NCBI RefSeq assembly: GCF_001293685.1
Contig: NZ_BCAG01000006.1
Coordinates: 804,699-868,698 of the forward strand
Reading direction: 5' to 3'
From: Desulfatitalea tepidiphila
GTDB lineage: Bacteria; Desulfobacterota; Desulfobacteria; Desulfobacterales; Desulfosarcinaceae
DNA: 64,000 nucleotides
The position numbers were made by a program, and so were the translations under genes. Below the pieces are notes generated by a model. It was not told the origin of the DNA, searched no databases, and saw only the letters and a list, made by a program, of their open reading frames with translations. This document shows, one piece after another, positions 9,585 to 17,005 of this stretch. Positions within the stretch are counted from its first letter, which is position 1, and every line of letters starts with the position of its first letter.

Positions 9585-10318
9585 AGCGCTGGATCGCGTT
9601 CTGGAATATTCTGCTCAAAGACCTGCGAACCTATTACCTGAAACCGCCCAATATCAGTTGGGGCCTGATTTTTCCCCTGGCCTGGACAGGCATGTTTTTC
9701 GTCAAGTCCGGCAGCGGCCTGGGAAGCATTCCCACGGTGTTGCCGGGTGTGGTGGCCGTTTCCATCCTTTTCGGCACCACCTCCATGCTGGCGGTAACGG
9801 TGACCTTCGAGAAAAAAAACCACTCGTTCGAACGGCTTCTGCTGGCGCCCATTCCCCTGGAACTGCTGATGCTGGCCAAGACCGCCGGCGCCATCCTTTT
9901 CGGCACGGTCAACGCCTTTGTGCCGGTCATCATGGCCGCCTTTTTGAGCGACCTGTCACAGGTGGCGTGGGCGGCCTTCGTTCCCGCGGTGGTCTTAATC
10001 TCCGTGGCCTCCACGTTCTTGGGGCTTTTTATTGCCGTGGCCGTGAGCGAAGTGTTCGAAGCGCAGACCTTCTCCAACTTTTTCCGTTTTCCCATGATTT
10101 TTCTATGCGGACTCTTTTTCCCCATCGAAAAATTGCCGGTCTACCTGAAGCCGTTGTCCTATGTCTTCCCGTTGACCTATGGGGTCGACGTGTTTCATGG
10201 GTCCATACACGGCGCCAACATCATGCCCTTCGCCCTCGATCTGACCCTCCTGAGCGCCTTTTGTGTGGTGTTGTTCGGCCTGAGTCTTTATCGCATCAGC
10301 CGGAGCTGGATCGCCTGA
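9581..10318 (+). CDS. ABC-2 type transporter permease
   Basis: 245 residues with about six hydrophobic helices, typical of the ABC-2 membrane subunit (NodJ/DrrB-like). The sequence between helices includes FEKKNHSFERLLLAP and the C-terminal region PLSYVFPLTYGVD, both characteristic of the family. It overlaps the ATPase gene by 4 bp and completes a two-gene exporter. It is convergent with the aminotransferase gene, which ends 18 bp away. Confidence 0.9.
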   Translation: MKRWIAFWNILLKDLRTYYLKPPNISWGLIFPLAWTGMFFVKSGSGLGSIPTVLPGVVAVSILFGTTSMLAVTVTFEKKNHSFERLLLAPIPLELLMLAKTAGAILFGTVNAFVPVIMAAFLSDLSQVAWAAFVPAVVLISVASTFLGLFIAVAVSEVFEAQTFSNFFRFPMIFLCGLFFPIEKLPVYLKPLSYVFPLTYGVDVFHGSIHGANIMPFALDLTLLSAFCVVLFGLSLYRISRSWIA

Positions 10319-10336
10319 GCCCGAGCCGAATCGCTG

Positions 10337-11542
10337 TTAAACCTCCAGCTCCTTCATGGCCCGCTTCATCTGCCGCAGGGCCTGCCGGATGCGGTGTTCG
10401 TTTTCCACCAGGGCGATGCGCAGATATCCTTCGCCCTCTTCTCCAAAACCGATGCCCGGGGCCAGGGCCACATTGGCGCGCTTCATCATCTGGATGGAAA
10501 ACTCCATGGAGCCCAAGCGGTCGTACGGCGGCGGTATCTTGACCCAGGCGAACATGCCGGCCTTGGGCCGTGTCACCGGCCAATCCATGCGCTCCAGCCC
10601 TTCGCAGAGGACATCGCGGCGACTCTGGTAGATATGGGCCTGGCGGACGACATCCTCGTCGCAGTGGCGCAGGGCCACGATGCCGGCCACCTGGATGGCC
10701 GAAAAGATGCCATAGTCGTAATATCCCTTGATCTTGCGCAGACCGGCCACCATCTCCGGATTGCCCACGCAGTAGCCCAGACGCCAACCGGCCATGTTGT
10801 AGGACTTTGAAAAAGAGCCGAACTCTACCCCCACATCGCGGGCCCCCGGCACCTGCATGAAGCTCGGCGCCACATAGCCATCGAAGGTGATCTTGTTGTA
10901 GGCAAAGTCATGGATCACCATGAAGCCGTATTTTTTAGCCAGTTCGACGACCCGTTCGTAGATCGTCATGCTGCCCAGCACGCCGGTGGGGTTGTGGGGA
11001 TAGTTGAGAATCAGCACCTTGGGGCGCGGATAGACATTGGCGCACATGATTTCCAGCCGTTCGAGAAAGGCCCCCTCTTCGTCCAGGGGAATTCGCAGCA
11101 CACTGCCGCCGGCGATGATGGCGGCGTAGATGTGCACCGGAAAGGCCGGGGCCGGCACCAGCACCGTGTCGCCGGGGCCGATGAGGGCCAGGCAGAGGTG
11201 GGAGATGCCCTCCTTGGAACCGATGGTGCACATCACTTCGGTGTTGGCATTTAGGGTGACGCCGTAATCCTTTTCGTAGCTCTTGGCGATTTCGATGCGC
11301 AGGTTGCGCATGCCGTCGGCCGCCGGGTAGCGGTGGGTTTTGGGATCGTTGGCCGCCTCCACCAGCTTGGATATCACCTGCTCCGGGGCCGGGTCCACGG
11401 GGTTTCCCATACCCAGATCGATGACATCGTCGCCCTGCCAGCGTTTTTCCATCTTCATCTGGTTGATCATGCCGAACAGATAGGGCGGCAGTTGAGACAT
11501 CCGGCGGGCAAATTGAATCGGTTGTTTCCCTTTTTGATCCAT
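10337..11542 (-). CDS. alaC: AlaC-type glutamate-pyruvate (alanine) aminotransferase
   Basis: 401 residues, class I/II PLP aminotransferase. The PLP lysine is in SFSKSYNMAGWRLG near residue 243, with NYPHNPTG near 175 and the C-terminal Arg region LRIALVENEHRIRQ. The overall sequence resembles AlaC/YfdZ, which makes alanine from pyruvate, more than the aspartate or diaminopimelate enzymes. The ATG is preceded by AAAAGGAG. The 5' leader contains an alanine-rich short gene and a terminator-like hairpin, consistent with control by alanine supply. The family call is strong; the precise amino-acid specificity is inferred from sequence likeness and from the leader. Confidence 0.85.
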   Translation of the reverse strand: MDQKGKQPIQFARRMSQLPPYLFGMINQMKMEKRWQGDDVIDLGMGNPVDPAPEQVISKLVEAANDPKTHRYPAADGMRNLRIEIAKSYEKDYGVTLNANTEVMCTIGSKEGISHLCLALIGPGDTVLVPAPAFPVHIYAAIIAGGSVLRIPLDEEGAFLERLEIMCANVYPRPKVLILNYPHNPTGVLGSMTIYERVVELAKKYGFMVIHDFAYNKITFDGYVAPSFMQVPGARDVGVEFGSFSKSYNMAGWRLGYCVGNPEMVAGLRKIKGYYDYGIFSAIQVAGIVALRHCDEDVVRQAHIYQSRRDVLCEGLERMDWPVTRPKAGMFAWVKIPPPYDRLGSMEFSIQMMKRANVALAPGIGFGEEGEGYLRIALVENEHRIRQALRQMKRAMKELEV

Positions 11543-11563
11543 CTTATGATCTCCTTTTAAACG

Positions 11564-11598
11564 AAAGCCCCGGACCGTTGCTTTCGATCCAGGGCTTT
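11564..11598 (-). terminator. Putative attenuator (terminator hairpin) ahead of alaC
   Basis: Read on the minus strand, a 13-bp stem with two G-U pairs (arms 11586-11598 and 11564-11576, around AAAGCCC...GGGCUUU) encloses a 9-nt loop. It is followed by CGUUU. It lies between the leader peptide gene and the alaC ribosome binding site, the position of an attenuator. Confidence 0.5.
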
Positions 11599-11606
11599 AA
11601 AGAGAA

Positions 11607-11637
11607 CGCCACGGACCGACCGCTACAGCCCGTGGCG
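11607..11637 (-). promoter_or_regulatory. Upstream hairpin in the alaC leader
   Basis: A perfect 8-bp stem, CGCCACGG with CCGTGGCG (11607-11614 and 11630-11637), lies just after the leader-peptide stop and just before the terminator-like hairpin. It could be the pause or competing structure of an attenuator. I could not show a clear long antiterminator pairing by eye. Confidence 0.4.
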
Positions 11638-11659
11638 TGAAGTGAACGATTTGTCTGTT

Positions 11660-11725
11660 TTAATCGCCGCCTTCCGCCCGAGCCGTGCTGCGCGCGGCGG
11701 CCGCGGCGCCAAAAGTGTGTTTCAT
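11660..11725 (-). CDS. Alanine-rich leader peptide of the alaC attenuator
   Basis: A 21-codon gene starting MKHTFG, then five Ala codons in a row (codons 7-11: GCC, GCG, GCC, GCC, GCG), with further Ala at 15 and 17 and ending AEGGD. Seven of 21 codons are Ala. The ATG is preceded by a GAGATGAGGG ribosome binding site, and a consensus promoter lies about 25 bp upstream. It is followed by two hairpins and then by alaC. Leader peptides rich in the regulated amino acid are the hallmark of attenuators such as those of thr, his, leu and trp. An alanine version for an alanine aminotransferase is the inferred role. It is too short for routine gene callers. Confidence 0.65.
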   Translation of the reverse strand: MKHTFGAAAAARSTARAEGGD

Positions 11726-11748
11726 GGCAACCCTCATCTCTTTGAGGC

Positions 11749-11778
11749 AATATAGGTGCGGTGCCTCTATCTTGTCAA
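11749..11778 (-). promoter_or_regulatory. Sigma-70-like promoter of the alaC leader
   Basis: On the minus strand, consensus TTGACA (11773-11778), an 18-bp spacer and TATATT (11749-11754). The expected start of transcription is just upstream of the leader peptide ribosome binding site. Confidence 0.65.
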
Positions 11779-11801
11779 CGATTAAGGCAGATAGCCAACG
11801 A

Positions 11802-12095
11802 TTCTAACTGAATGTCATTCATTAAACCCGGCCCGGGTGGGACAGGTGGCCGATGCCGCACGCCAAGCGGTCAAGTGCCGGTAAAATGCACGGCGGGCGG
11901 CCCAGAAACTCGCTGCGCTCAAACAGTTTGGGCCGCTTGTCCGCCGTTTGCATTAAACCGGCACTAAGACCGCAGGCTCACGTGGCCCTGGCCACCTGTC
12001 CCACCCTGGCCTGCCATAACCGTTTCCATGCGATTTTTTTAATCAAACAACTTCTGTAATGCGCGCCCATCAAGGCAAATCACATTCAGTTAGAA
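11802..12095 (+). repeat. Family A palindromic repeat, copy 1 (~294 bp)
   Basis: The ends are inverted: TTCTAACTGAATGTCATTCA on the left, and on the right a segment whose complement reads TTCTAACTGAATGTGATT. Inside are further long inverted repeats, such as GTGGGACAGGTGGCC with its complement and an AAATGC-CGGCGG...CCGCCG-GCATT palindrome. It is flanked by a 27-bp direct duplication (11786-11812 and 12101-12127). No transposase is encoded, so it resembles a non-autonomous MITE-like element. A 68-codon frame inside it also occurs in two other copies but is probably not a gene. Confidence 0.8.
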
Positions 12096-12100
12096 CTGCT

Positions 12101-12127
12101 GGCAGATAGCCAACGATTCTAACTGAA
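12101..12127 (+). repeat. 27-bp direct duplication flanking repeat A copy 1
   Basis: This stretch is identical to 11786-11812 and begins GGCAGATAGCCAACG. The last 11 bases are the terminal sequence of the family A element itself, so the duplication contains about 16 bp of flank and 11 bp of element end. Confidence 0.75.
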
Positions 12128-12175
12128 ACACTGGACGATATTGCAACAATTCAATTTCATCGTTATGGTAGCGGC

Positions 12176-12796
12176 ATGAAAAAAACACATATCCATCTCG
12201 TGCGTCATGGCGAAGTCCACAACCCTCGAAAAATCCTCTACGGCCGCCTGCCCCGCTTCGGTTTGAGCGCCAACGGCCGCAGGCAGGCCCGGGAGACCGG
12301 CCGTTTTCTCGGTGATCGAAAGATTCAGGCCGTTTTCTCAAGCCCCTTACTCCGCGCGCGTCAGACGGCCAACGAAATTCTGAGTTTCCAGCAGCGGCCA
12401 ACCCTGCACATTTCCAACCATCTCAACGAGGTTCATACCTATTTCGAAGGCGTGCCCAGCGACCAGGTCGACCGCAAGCGCGGCGATATCTATACCGGTG
12501 CGGGTGAGGATTATGAACAGCCGGTGGATATTTTCCTGCGGGTTGAGAAATTCTTAAGGCGTATGCGGCGGCAATTCGAAGGGGAAGAGGTGGCCGCGGT
12601 CACCCATGGGGACGTGGTCACCTTCACCGCGTTGTGGGCCCTGGGGTGGGAGTTGGCGCCGCACAACAAGGCCCGGCTCAAGGCGGCCGGCTACCCGGTC
12701 GGCTATCCGGCCCACGCCTCGGTGACCACGCTGGTCTTTCGTTCCACGGCCTATGAGGAACGACCGGAAATCGCCTACAGCCAGCCCTGGCGGTAA
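12176..12796 (+). CDS. Histidine phosphatase family protein
   Basis: 206 residues, phosphoglycerate-mutase-like fold. The phospho-acceptor motif LVRHGEV is at residues ~8-14, with SSPLLRARQTA near 55 and the second His in VTHGDVV near 143. The family removes phosphate from small metabolites or phosphoproteins; the substrate cannot be read. The start ATG lacks a strong Shine-Dalgarno. The nitrilase gene follows on the same strand after 33 bp and the two may form a unit. Confidence 0.85.
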   Translation: MKKTHIHLVRHGEVHNPRKILYGRLPRFGLSANGRRQARETGRFLGDRKIQAVFSSPLLRARQTANEILSFQQRPTLHISNHLNEVHTYFEGVPSDQVDRKRGDIYTGAGEDYEQPVDIFLRVEKFLRRMRRQFEGEEVAAVTHGDVVTFTALWALGWELAPHNKARLKAAGYPVGYPAHASVTTLVFRSTAYEERPEIAYSQPWR

Positions 12797-12829
12797 CCCG
12801 TAAACGAATCGGAGTGAGAGAGATTGACC

Positions 12830-13792
12830 ATGCACAACGAGCCCAACAAGACAGTCGACCCAGCACCCGCGCCGGCCCTGTGGCGCAGCTTCAAGCTGGC
12901 GGCAATCGTGGCGGCGCCGGTTTACTTCGATGCAGCCGCGTCCGCGGATAAAGCGTGCCTGCTCATCCAGGATGCCGCCCGTCAAGGTGCTGTACTGGCC
13001 GCTTTCGGTGAAACCTGGTTGCCCGGTTATCCCTGGTGGATCCGATCGGAAGGCTTTTCCTCCGGCCTCCAGATGAAATGTCGTGCCGAATACCTCGCCA
13101 GCGCCATCAAGGTCCCCGGTCCAGAAACGGATCAACTGTGCGAGGCGGCCAAAAAGGCAGGCATCGATGTGGTCATCGGAGTGGTCGAACGCGATTCCAC
13201 GACCCGGTCCAGCGTCTACTGCACCTTGCTTTTCATCGGGCGGGAGGGAAAGATTCTCGGTCGGCATCGGAAACTCAAGCCGACCGATTTCGAGCGTCGG
13301 GTCTGGGCCGAAGGGGATGGGATCGGTCTGGTGGTGTATGAACGGGCCTATGCCAGAATCAGCGGCTTGAACTGCTGGGAACATCGCATGATGCTACCCG
13401 GTTATGCCTTGGCCGCACAGGGAACGCAGGTTCATGTGGCGGTCTGGCCGAGCGGCAGCGAGGACATCCTCGCCCAGGCGTTTGCCCAACAGGGATCGTG
13501 CTATGTGATATCGGTCGGCGGGCTCTTGCGCGACCAGGACATTCCGGATCGCTACAGCGCACTCTTTCCCACGCCGGCCGATTTGGACGCGGGCGGCAGC
13601 ATCATTGCCCCCGACGGGACGATCGTCTCGAGCACCACCCAGGCAGCGGAGACGATCGTCATTGCGGACGCTTCGCCGTCTCGTATTTTGTCGGCCAAGT
13701 CCATTTGCGATATCGGCGGCCATTACTCGCGTCCGGATGTACTGCAGCTCAACGTGAACCGGCAACCCATGCGCCGTATAGTCGAATCTTGA
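12830..13792 (+). CDS. Nitrilase / carbon-nitrogen hydrolase
   Basis: 320 residues. The catalytic triad of the nitrilase superfamily is complete: Glu in FGETWLPGYP near residue 60, Lys in HRKLKPT near 148, and Cys in GLNCWEH near 181. The GETWLPGYPWW block and NCWEH are typical of true nitrilases that hydrolyse nitriles to acids, as opposed to amidases. I chose the ATG at 12830 over a TTG two codons earlier because a GGAGTGAGAGAG stretch lies just upstream. It is convergent with the PIG-L gene. The substrate is unknown. Confidence 0.85.
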   Translation: MHNEPNKTVDPAPAPALWRSFKLAAIVAAPVYFDAAASADKACLLIQDAARQGAVLAAFGETWLPGYPWWIRSEGFSSGLQMKCRAEYLASAIKVPGPETDQLCEAAKKAGIDVVIGVVERDSTTRSSVYCTLLFIGREGKILGRHRKLKPTDFERRVWAEGDGIGLVVYERAYARISGLNCWEHRMMLPGYALAAQGTQVHVAVWPSGSEDILAQAFAQQGSCYVISVGGLLRDQDIPDRYSALFPTPADLDAGGSIIAPDGTIVSSTTQAAETIVIADASPSRILSAKSICDIGGHYSRPDVLQLNVNRQPMRRIVES

Positions 13793-13806
13793 TCCCATGT
13801 CTTGTG

Positions 13807-13871
13807 GGTTATCGGCCACCTGTCCCGCCCGGGCCGGGTCTAATGAATGACATTCAGTTATAATCGCTGTG
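13807..13871 (-). repeat. Relic of family A repeat (one end only)
   Basis: On the minus strand about 65 bp match the left end of copy 1, including a TAACTGAATGTCATTCATTA-like end and the GGACAGGTGGCC segment. The rest of the element is missing. It fills the gap between the convergent nitrilase and PIG-L genes. Confidence 0.65.
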
Positions 13872-13873
13872 GG

Positions 13874-14569
13874 CTATCCGGGCAGTTTGACACGGTGAAA
13901 GGCCTCGGCCAGTTCATATTCGCTGTCCTTGGCCAGGTTACGGTACCGCGCGCGCATCCATTCGTCCAGGTTTTCGAGCTCGAGTTCCCGCATCTGACTG
14001 GCGTGGCATTTGAGGGCCGCCAGCTTTAAGTCGAACGTCTCCTCGATGTCCGAATAGTGGTTGATATCTTCGGTGCCGAAGAACCAAAGCTCTTTGATCT
14101 TGTGGGGTTCATAACCCATTTCCAGCAGATCGGGATAGGCGCCGTGGTCGCGGGCAAAGGGAAAGGCCGCGTCCAGGACCACCTGGCCGATATTGCGATG
14201 GTCCCGATGCCAGACGTAACGGCGATAAGGATCCGTGGTCACCACCGTGTGGGGTCGATAGGCGCGGATGATCTGTACGATGTGTTTGCGCAGCTCGGGT
14301 GTGTCTTCGATGCTCTGGTCCGGGTAGCGCAGAAAGTCCACCTCGCGCACGCCAAGGATCTCGGCGGCCGCCCGCTGCTCTTGCTCTCGTATGACAGCCA
14401 GCTTTTCGGGGGTCAGGGTGCGGTCTGAGGTCCCCTTTTCGCCGCTGGTGCAGAGCACATAGGCCACCGAACGGCCCTCGCGGATCCACAGTGCCACCGT
14501 GCCGGCGACTCCGTACTCCGCGTCGTCCGGATGAGCGGTAATGACCAGAATGTCTACGGGTGCTTTCAC
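13874..14569 (-). CDS. PIG-L/LmbE family deacetylase
   Basis: 231 residues. The zinc-binding AHPDDAEYG motif is at residues ~12-20 and the second metal-ligand motif WHRDHRNIG is near 119. The family removes N-acetyl groups from amino sugars, as in MshB, BshB and GPI synthesis. The start is GTG with AAGGAAG upstream. It directly follows the GT4 glycosyltransferase gene (21-bp gap) on the same strand. The pair GT4 plus PIG-L is the arrangement that makes GlcN glycosides in thiol pathways, but no cysteine ligase of MshC or BshC type is seen here. The substrate is inferred only. Confidence 0.85.
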   Translation of the reverse strand: MKAPVDILVITAHPDDAEYGVAGTVALWIREGRSVAYVLCTSGEKGTSDRTLTPEKLAVIREQEQRAAAEILGVREVDFLRYPDQSIEDTPELRKHIVQIIRAYRPHTVVTTDPYRRYVWHRDHRNIGQVVLDAAFPFARDHGAYPDLLEMGYEPHKIKELWFFGTEDINHYSDIEETFDLKLAALKCHASQMRELELENLDEWMRARYRNLAKDSEYELAEAFHRVKLPG

Positions 14570-14590
14570 GATACAACGCTTCCTTTCAGA

Positions 14591-15826
14591 TCATATGGGT
14601 TCCGTCACGGCAGGATCGCTGCCGTTGGCGTTCACGGAAACGTAAACATCGACCACGGCATCGGCAATGCCCGGCCAGCCGTAGGGTGTTACCGTGGATC
14701 GCAAGCGAACGGCGGCCGCGCGTTTTGTCTCCATCATGCCGGCGATGCCGGAGACCAGGTCGGAGACACGGTTGCCCGCCAGCAGGGTGCCGTTGATCCC
14801 TTCTTCGACGATTTGCGGCGCGACGCCCACTCGCGTGGCGGCCACCGGGGTACCGCAGGCCAGCGCCTCGAGCAGGACCAGTCCGAAACTCTCGTAATCC
14901 GACGGCAAGACCATCACGTCGGCCGCATTGTAATAGGCCGGTAACGCTTCCTGGGCCACCCGACCCGCAAAGTGCACGGCATCCTCGATCTGTAATCGAC
15001 CGGCCGCCGCTTCGAGCGCCTGTCGGCTGGCCGTGCCAGGGTCGTCGCCACCCACGAGAACCAGTTGGATCTGCCTGCCCTGGGACCGAAGCCGTGCCAC
15101 GGCCGAGACCAGATGGTCCACCCGCTTCAACGGCGCAAAACGGCCTACGTAAAGGATCAAGAATGCATCTTCCGGCAGATTCAACTGCCTTCGGGCCGTG
15201 CAACGATCCATGGGCATGAACCGTTCCAGATCGACGCCGCCGGGAATGGTGTGGATCTTGGAACGTGGCGCGCCATAGGTCTCCTCGATAAAGCGACCCT
15301 CGTCCTGGACCGGAACGATGATCCGGTCGGCAAGGTCGGCTATCCGCCGTTCGCTCGCCAGGCGCAGGTCCGGTTCGTTCTCCATGGATGAATCCCTGTT
15401 CTTGCGGGCGGCCAGGGTGTGAAAGGTGGTCACATGGGGGCGTTTCCATTGGTCCCGGGCCATGCACCCCACCACACCGGAGAGCCAGTAGTGGCTGTGA
15501 ATGAGGCCATAATTGCGCCGATGGCTGCGCTTGTAGCTGTCCAGGGCTTCGAATACCCGGGGCAGTCGCGCCGGCAGGTCCGCTTTAGGCGGTCCTGTTC
15601 CAAGCGGCCCTCCCAGACGGATCAGACGTACCCGTGGATAGAGTTCGACCTCCGGTGCGCCGTCGCCCACACAGGTGAAGATGTCCACCCGATGGCCTCT
15701 GGCCGCCAGCCAGCGGGACAACTCGCGTACATAGACGCTCATGCCGCCTGTGTCCTGGGTGCCTATCGGACCGATGGGGCTGGAGTGGAGGCTGAGCATG
15801 GCGATGTTCAATTTTGGGGTGTGCAT
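14591..15826 (-). CDS. GT4 glycosyltransferase, MshA-like
   Basis: 411 residues, GT-B fold. The N-terminal donor-loop segment DTGGMSVYVRELS (residues ~25-37) matches the family that includes MshA and sucrose-phosphate synthase. The C-terminal half holds YVGRFAPLKRVDHL near 233 and the nucleotide-sugar motif PSDYESFGLVLLEALACG near 317. It probably transfers an (N-acetyl)hexosamine or other hexose from an NDP-sugar to a small soluble acceptor. The gene sits between a GNAT-fold gene and the PIG-L deacetylase, which would act on its product if the sugar is N-acetylated. Confidence 0.85.
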   Translation of the reverse strand: MHTPKLNIAMLSLHSSPIGPIGTQDTGGMSVYVRELSRWLAARGHRVDIFTCVGDGAPEVELYPRVRLIRLGGPLGTGPPKADLPARLPRVFEALDSYKRSHRRNYGLIHSHYWLSGVVGCMARDQWKRPHVTTFHTLAARKNRDSSMENEPDLRLASERRIADLADRIIVPVQDEGRFIEETYGAPRSKIHTIPGGVDLERFMPMDRCTARRQLNLPEDAFLILYVGRFAPLKRVDHLVSAVARLRSQGRQIQLVLVGGDDPGTASRQALEAAAGRLQIEDAVHFAGRVAQEALPAYYNAADVMVLPSDYESFGLVLLEALACGTPVAATRVGVAPQIVEEGINGTLLAGNRVSDLVSGIAGMMETKRAAAVRLRSTVTPYGWPGIADAVVDVYVSVNANGSDPAVTEPI

Positions 15827-15889
15827 GCGATAGCGTTTCTTTTGCGCATAAATGCAGGAAAGCTTGAACGACTCAAGTAAAGGGCACCC

Positions 15890-16879
15890 TTACAACGTGA
15901 TGCGGAGGCGATACAACGGCACCTCGTGTCCGCCGATGCGTTTTTTATAGACCTCGGCACCCTTTAGAAAATCGTAACGGCGGCAACCGGATTCAATGGC
16001 GGCATTGATGCTGAACACCTTACTGAGCACACCGACGCTCAAGGCGTCGAAACGCTCGTCGTATCCGCTGTTGTAGAGGTAGCGAACGCCTCTGTAGTCG
16101 AAACACAGAACCGTGGCCACGGGCTGCCGGTCCACGTCGAGAAAGTAAAGCCGCAGCAGCCCCTCACCCGCCGCGCCGCGGATGAGATCGTGGAAATAGG
16201 CCGCCATGCCATCGGACATGAAATCCGCCTTGTCGTTGCGATTGCGCCGGAACAGGTCGATGAAGGTGTCGGCGGCAGCCGGGAGAGCGGGGTCATTTTC
16301 GGCAATGCGCCGGTAGGCAAAGAGGCCGTGATTTTCCAGGCGCCGCACCTTGCGTCGCACTTCATGCCGCTGCTTGCCGTTGAGCTGCATGAGATACGCA
16401 TCCCAGTCTCCCGGAAGATCGGCTTCGAACGCGACATCCTCCTGGGTGAGACCGGCTTCGACCTGCCCAGGCAGCAGCGATCTTAAAGCGTGGAGAATGG
16501 TCGCATCGGGCCGCAGGGTGCGCAGGTCCAGTTGCCGGATGCCTTGGGCGGCCAGGTGGCCCAGCATGGCGGCCACGGCCGGGATACCCGTATCGGGAAC
16601 ACAGACCACGTCCTGGTAATCGCATACCTCGTGGCTGCCAAGAAACCGTGCGGTCTTGTGTTCGATGGCCAGCGGAGCGATGCCGAGGATGCGGTCGCCG
16701 TCGCTGACCGTTACGATCCAAGGGTCTCCGGGGGTTCCCAAATGGCGGCAAACTGCTTTCAACCAGAAAGGCCGGGTAAACAGGCAGTTCCAGGAGAGTG
16801 CGACCGGGGAACGGCGCAGGATGTCCGCATAGCTATCCAGGGTTTCGATATGGACCGAGAGGTTCGACAGGGGGGCCAC
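15890..16879 (-). CDS. GNAT-fold acyltransferase (BcsL/CelD, Acetyltransf_6 type)
   Basis: About 329 residues. The C-terminal half has the pattern of the CelD/BcsL GNAT family, with a RHEVRRKVRRLE segment near residue 160 and YLYNSGYDERFDALSVG near 270. The fold is shared with FemX enzymes that take aminoacyl-tRNA, and with acetyl-CoA users, so the donor is open. The GTG at 16879 is only one base from an AAGGAG, too close to be a good ribosome site, so the true start may be slightly downstream. It belongs to the minus-strand cluster with the glycosyltransferase and oxidoreductases. Confidence 0.75.
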   Translation of the reverse strand: MAPLSNLSVHIETLDSYADILRRSPVALSWNCLFTRPFWLKAVCRHLGTPGDPWIVTVSDGDRILGIAPLAIEHKTARFLGSHEVCDYQDVVCVPDTGIPAVAAMLGHLAAQGIRQLDLRTLRPDATILHALRSLLPGQVEAGLTQEDVAFEADLPGDWDAYLMQLNGKQRHEVRRKVRRLENHGLFAYRRIAENDPALPAAADTFIDLFRRNRNDKADFMSDGMAAYFHDLIRGAAGEGLLRLYFLDVDRQPVATVLCFDYRGVRYLYNSGYDERFDALSVGVLSKVFSINAAIESGCRRYDFLKGAEVYKKRIGGHEVPLYRLRITL

Positions 16880-16888
16880 TCCTTAACT

Positions 16889-16981
16889 TTAAATTGGCAT
16901 ATCCATTTGTTTTTGTTTTGTATCCACTGTTTCCAAGCCAAGTGCTTCGGCGCTGCGTTTCAGGTTCTTCACGATGCGCAT
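16889..16981 (-). CDS. Possible 30-residue small protein
   Basis: An ATG-started frame (MRIVKNLKRSAEALGLE...) lies in the 126-bp gap between the Gfo/Idh gene and the GNAT-fold gene, and its stop is just before the GNAT ribosome site. It is Lys- and Gln-rich and has only a weak GGA ahead of the start. No family is recognised. It could be chance. Confidence 0.25.
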   Translation of the reverse strand: MRIVKNLKRSAEALGLETVDTKQKQMDMPI

Positions 16982-17005
16982 TGAATCCGGCGTGGGTCGA
17001 GGCCG

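Noticed and set aside
11853..12059. A 68-codon frame (MPHAKRSSAGKMHGG...) inside repeat A that recurs in copies 2 and 3
   Set aside because: The differences between copies change amino acids as readily as silent sites (for example S to R, G to S), there is no ribosome site, and the frame follows from the repeat palindrome. It probably accounts for spurious annotations elsewhere.
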